From positions 1 through 64,000 of the forward strand of contig VXBP01003672.1 in the NCBI GenBank assembly GCA_013400115.1: a stretch of DNA of 64,000 nucleotides. The letters are read 5' to 3'. Below the pieces are notes generated by a model. That model ran no database searches. It was not told where the DNA came from and saw only the letters and a list, made by a program, of their open reading frames with translations. The position numbers were made by a program, and so were the translations under genes. Shown here piece after piece: positions 58,569 through 64,000 of the stretch. Within the stretch, counting starts at the first letter, position 1, and each line of letters begins with the position of its first letter. Origin of the DNA: Rhinopomastus cyanomelas. Taxonomy: Eukaryota > Chordata > Aves > Bucerotiformes > Rhinopomastidae.

Positions 58569-59811
58569 TCATTAAGATTCTCAACTACATACTAAGAACT
58601 AGGCAGGACTACATATTAAAAACACAGATGTGTTTTATAGTTTAAGTTCACAAAGAATTAATTGCAATGCAAACATTACGAGGGGGATACGGGGACTAAA
58701 TAACTGTGCATTTTTCATTGCTTTGAAAGAGACCTATATTTTTATACAACTCATATACACCCAGAGATAGATACATGAGCTGTGTGAGCAGGTAAATAAA
58801 ATATATGTAAATTTTATATCTAAAATTTGCATTTTTTCATTTAAGTCTGTTCTGAAATGGATATAGGAGAGAGGATAATGCCTCTAAGATTTAGACAGAC
58901 TACTGTCTATAATACCACTTCTTCTCTTTAAAGCTGTTAAAGCTTTAGTAAATTGAGCGGCAAAAAATGGAGCCACACAGAAGACAATCAGCCTTCAGAA
59001 GATAAGTAAGGCTGCTGCTAATTCAGGAAAGTGAATGGGAGTTAACGGAATTATGGCAAAGGATTTATAACCTCGATATGAACACAGCATGATCTAAAGA
59101 AGTGGGAATAAAAGCAAATCCTCAGATATCAAGGGTAAAAATGTTTAATAATTAGGCTTCTTTTCCAAAAAATGTAAAAATTCTACTTGCTTTTATGGCA
59201 TTTCAGGTAAATCACTCAAGAAGAAAGGACAACGGATATTCAGCCTTCTACTACATGTTAAGGAACAGCAATGAACATTTTTTTATTAATTATGGTCTCT
59301 CTATTGGCTCCCTAGAGTGAATTCAGAAACGTTCCTTCTTTAATCAATGAAAAGATTATGTCAATGGGGACACACTCCAGAGAGCCTATGAGTTTCCAAT
59401 CTGTTGGAACAGCCAGTGTGGTGGCATTGAATTTGCCACACGGGTGCTGGTGCAAAATAACAGAAGGAAGGACAAACGCCTCAGTGTTTTCTTTTGGGCT
59501 GCACAGGAAGCCTGCTGAATAACCTACTCTGTACCAGCCAGAGTGTTCTACTCTAATTAAAAAACCACAGCAAACTCAGGTAGTAGGAAGGAGGAATGAG
59601 ACTGAAACATATGTTAACGTTCATCAAGGGCAAGTATTTTTACAGCTTCTTGTCAGCTTTATTTTTCCTTCTCATATTTTAATTAGACACGAATCCTGAA
59701 GATTAATGCTTGTAAAGTTCCACAGTGCCAGAAAAGCTGAAGTGAAAATGACACAGAGAAACATATTGTGAGACTGTGTAAACAGCCAGTATTCTCAGAA
59801 CATGTCTTCTG
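58569..59811. other. AT-rich unique DNA, no gene seen
   Basis: No repeat, exon or RNA gene was recognised. GTGTGG and CCACAC around 59417-59442 form an imperfect hairpin. Confidence 0.5.
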
Positions 59812-60452
59812 AATCACAGAATCACAGAGCAATCATGGGTGAAAAGGACCTCCTAGATCACCGAGTCCAACCATACCCACAACAACAAAAACCTAAATAC
59901 CTGGTTGATCGATTAAGACAAAATAACCCCCCACTCGCCTGCCACTATAGCAGGGCATGAAGCACCACATCTACACTTCTGCTAAATACCTCCATGGATA
60001 GCAACTCAACCACCTCCCTGGGAGGCCGTTCCAGTGCCTCATCACTCTTTCTGTAGCAAATTTCTTCCTAATGTCCAATGCAAACCTCCCCTGCCTCAAC
60101 TTCAGACCATTTCCCCTGGTTTTGTCATTAGTTACTAAGGGGGAAGAGGCCAACAGCCACCTCTCTACAACCTCCTTTCAGGTACTTGTAGAGGGCAATG
60201 AGGTTCCCCCTCAGCCTCCTCTTCTCCAAACTAAAACTGTCCAGCTCCCTCAGCCTCTTGTCATATGACTTGTTCTCTAAACCCCTCACGAGCTTGGTAG
60301 CTCTGCTCTGGACACATTCTATCATCTCAATGTCTTTCCTATAACAAAGGCCCAGAACTGAACCCAGTACTCAAGGAGAGGCCTCACAAGGGCAGACTAC
60401 AAGAGCATGATAACTTCCTGTCTCCTGCTGGCCATGCTATTCCTGATATACA
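59812..60452 (-). mobile_element. CR1 LINE, ~640 bp 3' part
   Basis: It begins AATCACAGAATCACAGAGCA and decodes on the minus strand to SYDKRLRELDSFSLEKRRLRGNLIALYKYLKGG (60325-60128 frame) and KLRQGRFALDIRKKFATERVMRHWNGLP (60153-59971 frame). The 5' break is at CTGATATACAGG. An A/C-rich stretch (59878-59955) near the 3' end is unlike the other copies and may be a small insertion. Confidence 0.94.
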
Positions 60453-60857
60453 GGGGAAAACTTAGTTGTTTAGCCTGCTTTTTGATATATCAAATATAAG
60501 GTTGAGCTATAGTATCTTCCAAAAGAAACTGCAAATCAGGGACAAGGGAGAGGCGCACAAATTGACTTCAGAGGACAGAAGTATAGCCAGGGGAGGTGAC
60601 ATGTCCTTCAGACTTAGAGGGCTATCTGCATATACTCCTCTATGGAGCTATCAAAACAAAGAACTCTAAAGGAATGTTGACTTTGTAAGCCCAAATTCAC
60701 TTACAGCTGGAACCGACTGGCACAGGAAACTGTGTCTTTTGCAGCGAGGCATTCGGACAAAGGGACCAGATGAGAAGCACCAGCTCACCTGCCAGAAAGA
60801 CAGCAGAATCTGAGAGACTTGTTTGCATGTCTGTGTGTGTGTAAACTCCCCAAAACT
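60453..60857. other. Unique DNA, no gene seen
   Basis: A 67-codon plus-strand frame (60466-60669) without motif. It lies between a minus- and a plus-strand CR1. Confidence 0.5.
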
Positions 60858-60935
60858 CTAGCCGATGTGGTGATGTTAGACCCTGGGCTGGGCTGGATGA
60901 TCTTAGAGGTCTTCTCCAGCCTCAATATTTCTGTA
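60858..60935 (+). mobile_element. Short CR1 3' tail
   Basis: About 78 bp with CCTGGGCTGGGCTGGATGATC and the end CCTCAATATTTCTGTAG. It is the 734-1190 subfamily, and the octamer tail is mostly lost. Confidence 0.92.
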
Positions 60936-62651
60936 GAAGATGCTGACTTTATTCATTCAGTGGATTGATCTGTAATGACAGTAATTAGTATGTATTGCTA
61001 TGATTTTAAATTTATACACATATTAATTTTGAGAGTGAAGCATAATGAAGTAGCTCAAGTCTATGTGCTCTTTAATACATGCAAACCTACATGTAGCCTA
61101 CAGGGCTTAGTAGCAGATACAGTCACAGTAAAAGAGAAATTAATAATAATAATAACAACAATAATAAGTATTAGTTTTGAGGGTCCTTGAATTTCTGAAA
61201 ACTATACTTGGGTTCTTATTACTCATGGAGTTTTATAACCCAATGAAGAACACTCTTCATATTTTAATATATTCTTGTATCTGTGTTGTAACATAATATG
61301 TCAGAGCTATGTTAATTTGCAAAGACACAGGATGTTCATTTTGTCTACTCTACTTGAGTGAGTTGATTTTAATTTGTATAAAACAGATCTTTGATAATGA
61401 GAATCCCCTCTACATGTCTTTTGGTTTTCCTATGGCCCTGTGGAGCTTGACAAGGATATTTTTTGCAAGCATGGCTTAATTAAATATTCCCTGAAGAGTT
61501 GCTATATATAGCAAAGTCATTTAAGTAATTGTCAGTCATTTAAAATCAACATTTTTAGAAGACATCATTTCCACCATTCTCATTGAACTCTTGAGAGGAG
61601 ATTTTGACTTCATATGGATTATAATGTGTGATGAAAAACTGAATTTCATGGTTATTTTCTCAATCTCCAGAACTACTGTTTGCAAAACTTGTCTGAAGGT
61701 TACCAGTATCAATAAATATATGCATAGGGAAAGCTGATCTTACTATTATATTTGTATTCTGCCTCACGTTCTTATATGATTCTCTACTTGAGGGTCATGC
61801 TGTATGTACTGAAAATGTTCTTAATTGAAAATTGTAACTTTTTTTCAATGAAAACACATTTTCAAGGGTGATAAGGGAGTAGAGAAGAATGAGCATGCAT
61901 AACAGTTTGTATTTCCTCCCAAATTCTTGGGTTTCACTCTGCTAAACCCTCAGAAATGAGTTTAGCAAATATTGCCTGACCATAACAACTCGCGGAGATT
62001 AGTTAATTTAAAAAATAATAGAAACTCTTGCTGCTTCAAATTACCTACATTTTGATATGAACAAACCTCCCCAAGTTCTGTTCTGTGAATAATGATAAGC
62101 CATCTTTCTCATCCATGCCATACACTGAAGTGTGTATTGATGACTGATTTATCTTCTTGTTAGTGTATTGTTTCCAGGATCGCCACAATCTTTACCTATC
62201 AGTGCAGTCAGCAGGTCACAACTGTCACTAGGCTTTCTGTGTGTTCTCCATACTTAGAGCCGGTGAAGAACCTAAGTGTATTTGCACATTAAATGGAAAG
62301 GGCTGAAAACAATCCATATGCTTATCCATACCTTTGTATGAAGTGTCAAAGGTGTCAGAGGAAAACTTTAACTCATTATCTTAATTTTCATAATTTGAAT
62401 AAATATCACTATCAGCTACCTGATTTTGAACAAGACACACTCAACTCAGTTGAGAAGAAAATGAAAAACAAACAGTATTTACAAGATTTCCCCACTGAGA
62501 ATCTTCAAAATGCATCAAGTAGCACTACTCATCCTAACAAAAGGAAAACAAGGTTTGGAACAACAGCCAAAAACCTGAGAACCTCTGCATGTTAACACAA
62601 AAAACAATGAACAAGAGTTTTTTGTCACCTTTGTATATTCCTCTCTGTGAA
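60936..62651. other. AT-rich unique DNA, no gene seen
   Basis: It includes an (AAT)n tract at 61140-61168. A 100-codon plus-strand frame (62293-62595) is rich in Asn, Lys and Thr with no motif. No exon can be supported. Confidence 0.5.
61140..61168. repeat. (AAT)n microsatellite
   Basis: TAATAATAATAATAAC followed by AACAATAATAAG. Confidence 0.85.
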
Positions 62652-62812
62652 ATAGAATCATAGAATCATTCAGGTCGGAAAAGGCCTTGGGATCATCAAG
62701 TCCTACTGTCAATCCTACTCTACAAGTTCACTCCCAAACCATATCCCCCAACACTACATCTAAGGGGCTTTTAAACACATCCAGGGATGCCGACTGAACC
62801 ACCACCCTGGCA
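62652..62812 (-). mobile_element. CR1 LINE 3' fragment
   Basis: It begins ATAGAATCATAGAATCATTC and ends ACCACCACCCTGGCA. Its 5' cut is almost the same as in 13576-13744 and 34245-34404 of the same subfamily. Confidence 0.93.
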
Positions 62813-64000
62813 TCCCTCTCCTCCTGTGTGATGGGTGTAGGGTGATGGCTGGACTAGTGAACACAGGAGGTAAGGAAGAATGCGATACTGTTGACCCTCA
62901 CACATCTGAATGAGCAATATATCTTGTACCTCAGTGCTGAATAAGAGCTGCAAGACAGTGGGATTATACAGAATGATATTGTTATAGACATTGAATATAA
63001 GGAAACCACTCCTGAATGCATGGAAAAGCCATCAAGATTAATGCTGTCACTATGGCTATTTACATCTTTATACATCAACGATGGGAGCAGACCGCAGGCA
63101 GATACACTGTTCTCTATGCAAAACAATCAGCAATTTAATGAAAAAATTCTGTAAAGGACTAAATATTTTGTTATAAGCATTTGAATAATTAAGTGTGATC
63201 TATTAGTCAAGATGCTGATCTTCTGCACAATGTAAGGTTTTTATATATAGACATCTCTTAATGACATAGCTACTGAGTTTCCTACTAGTGAGAGAGAACT
63301 GGGCACATCTGGGCATTCAAGGCACTGTAACAAAAGTGACTAAACTAGGTCAGAGTAATTGTCACTTAAACACAGCTTCATTTTACATAAGCTTTTCTTA
63401 TTTAAATAAAGTAAAGGAGGAGAGAAGACTGCTTTGGTTCCTAATAATCACCTGAAATTGTCAGTAGCCTACAGGAATTGATCACAGCTTGCTGACGGGA
63501 TAAGGGACATTCTTACTGTGCTGGGTAGTACTCATATTTAAAAGAGAGGGATGAGATATATCACGAATAAACTGTGACTAAACATTCCTCAGCATTTAGG
63601 AATATTTGACAGCAATATCATAGTAGAATCATCACAGATCTAGAGTCTGTTGCTCTCACGGCTCTATTAGATCAGCTTTTCACGTTTACAGATTTGCATG
63701 AAGCACGTTAATGTGTTACAAGTTTTCTTGCACTTTTCCTTTTTTCTGGCAATCTACTGCTCGTTAAGTTTGTTGGGAATTTTTTTAATCTTTACTAAAA
63801 AGAAGTCTAAGGAAGCTTTAGAAAATGGGTGCAAGCCTCTAACAGTATTCAAATGCTACGTGCTGTTAGCCTCAGCAGCCCCAATGAGCGTGTGGATGAT
63901 GACAACTACAAGACAGCTTTATCTACAAAACAGCTGAATTTTTATTGCACTGGCCAAAGGCAAAACTAAACTGGAAGCTATTCTATCCAAATAAAGATAT
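62813..64000. other. AT-rich unique DNA, no gene seen
   Basis: No repeat, RNA gene or exon was recognised. The 79-codon plus-strand frame at 63698-63937 starts with a hydrophobic stretch but has no other support. Confidence 0.5.

Noticed and set aside
62293..62595. 100-codon plus-strand ORF rich in Asn, Lys and Thr
   Set aside because: No motif, and the composition fits AT-rich intergenic DNA.
1..64000. CRISPR array, tRNA, rRNA, bacterial operon or other compact gene system
   Set aside because: No regularly spaced direct repeats, no tRNA-type internal boxes with clover-leaf folding, and no dense coding. The window is vertebrate intergenic or intronic DNA.

Overview
This window is bird nuclear DNA, from an intergenic region or a very long intron. 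The evidence is the CR1 non-LTR retrotransposon (chicken repeat 1), which appears again and again as 5'-truncated copies with the avian 3' end and its 8-bp tail repeat (ATTCTATG, ATTCTGTG, ATCCTATG or ATACTGTG). I count about 40 CR1 insertions on both strands. Summed by eye they cover roughly 16-17 kb, about a quarter of the window. That is high for a bird and fits a CR1-rich lineage such as woodpeckers and relatives or hornbills, but the lineage is inference. Between the copies the DNA is AT-rich and CpG-poor. I found no convincing host exon, tRNA, rRNA or other RNA gene. All ORFs above about 110 codons are either CR1 remnants or chance frames.

Layout. 1-4661: unique DNA with two plus-strand CR1 copies. 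4662-6650: a minus-strand CR1 that keeps endonuclease, linker and 3' end but has lost the reverse-transcriptase core, and that is itself split by a 58-bp plus-strand CR1 tail. 6704-7169: a probable hAT-type non-autonomous DNA transposon. 7490-8400: an unclassified, possibly retroviral repeat whose homologue lies inverted at 35530-35870. 9-31 kb: CR1 copies in AT-rich DNA, including a CR1 inside a CR1 (10704-11124), a plus-strand reverse-transcriptase fragment interrupted by the window's only N (18924-19621), and a 1-kb plus-strand copy (27497-28550). 31-35 kb: mostly unique. 35.5-36.9 kb: the second unclassified repeat and LTR-like sequence. 37-39.2 kb: two minus-strand CR1 copies; the second (38329-39186) is the youngest in the window, with an open C-terminal ORF2 and an exact 14-bp target-site duplication. 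40-50 kb: CR1 copies, one ERVL-type LTR (42964-43580) and one possible LTR 3' end (about 49440-49745). 50-64 kb: further CR1 copies, the longest at 55305-56428, and unique DNA.

Nothing here forms a working gene system. The biology on display is successive CR1 amplification: subfamilies that differ in tail octamer, nesting, internal deletions, and hairpins at insertion junctions. I do not see a new biological system. The best leads are the shared unclassified repeat, the target-site duplication of the young CR1, the 58-bp CR1 tail insertion and the possible assembly collapse at the N.
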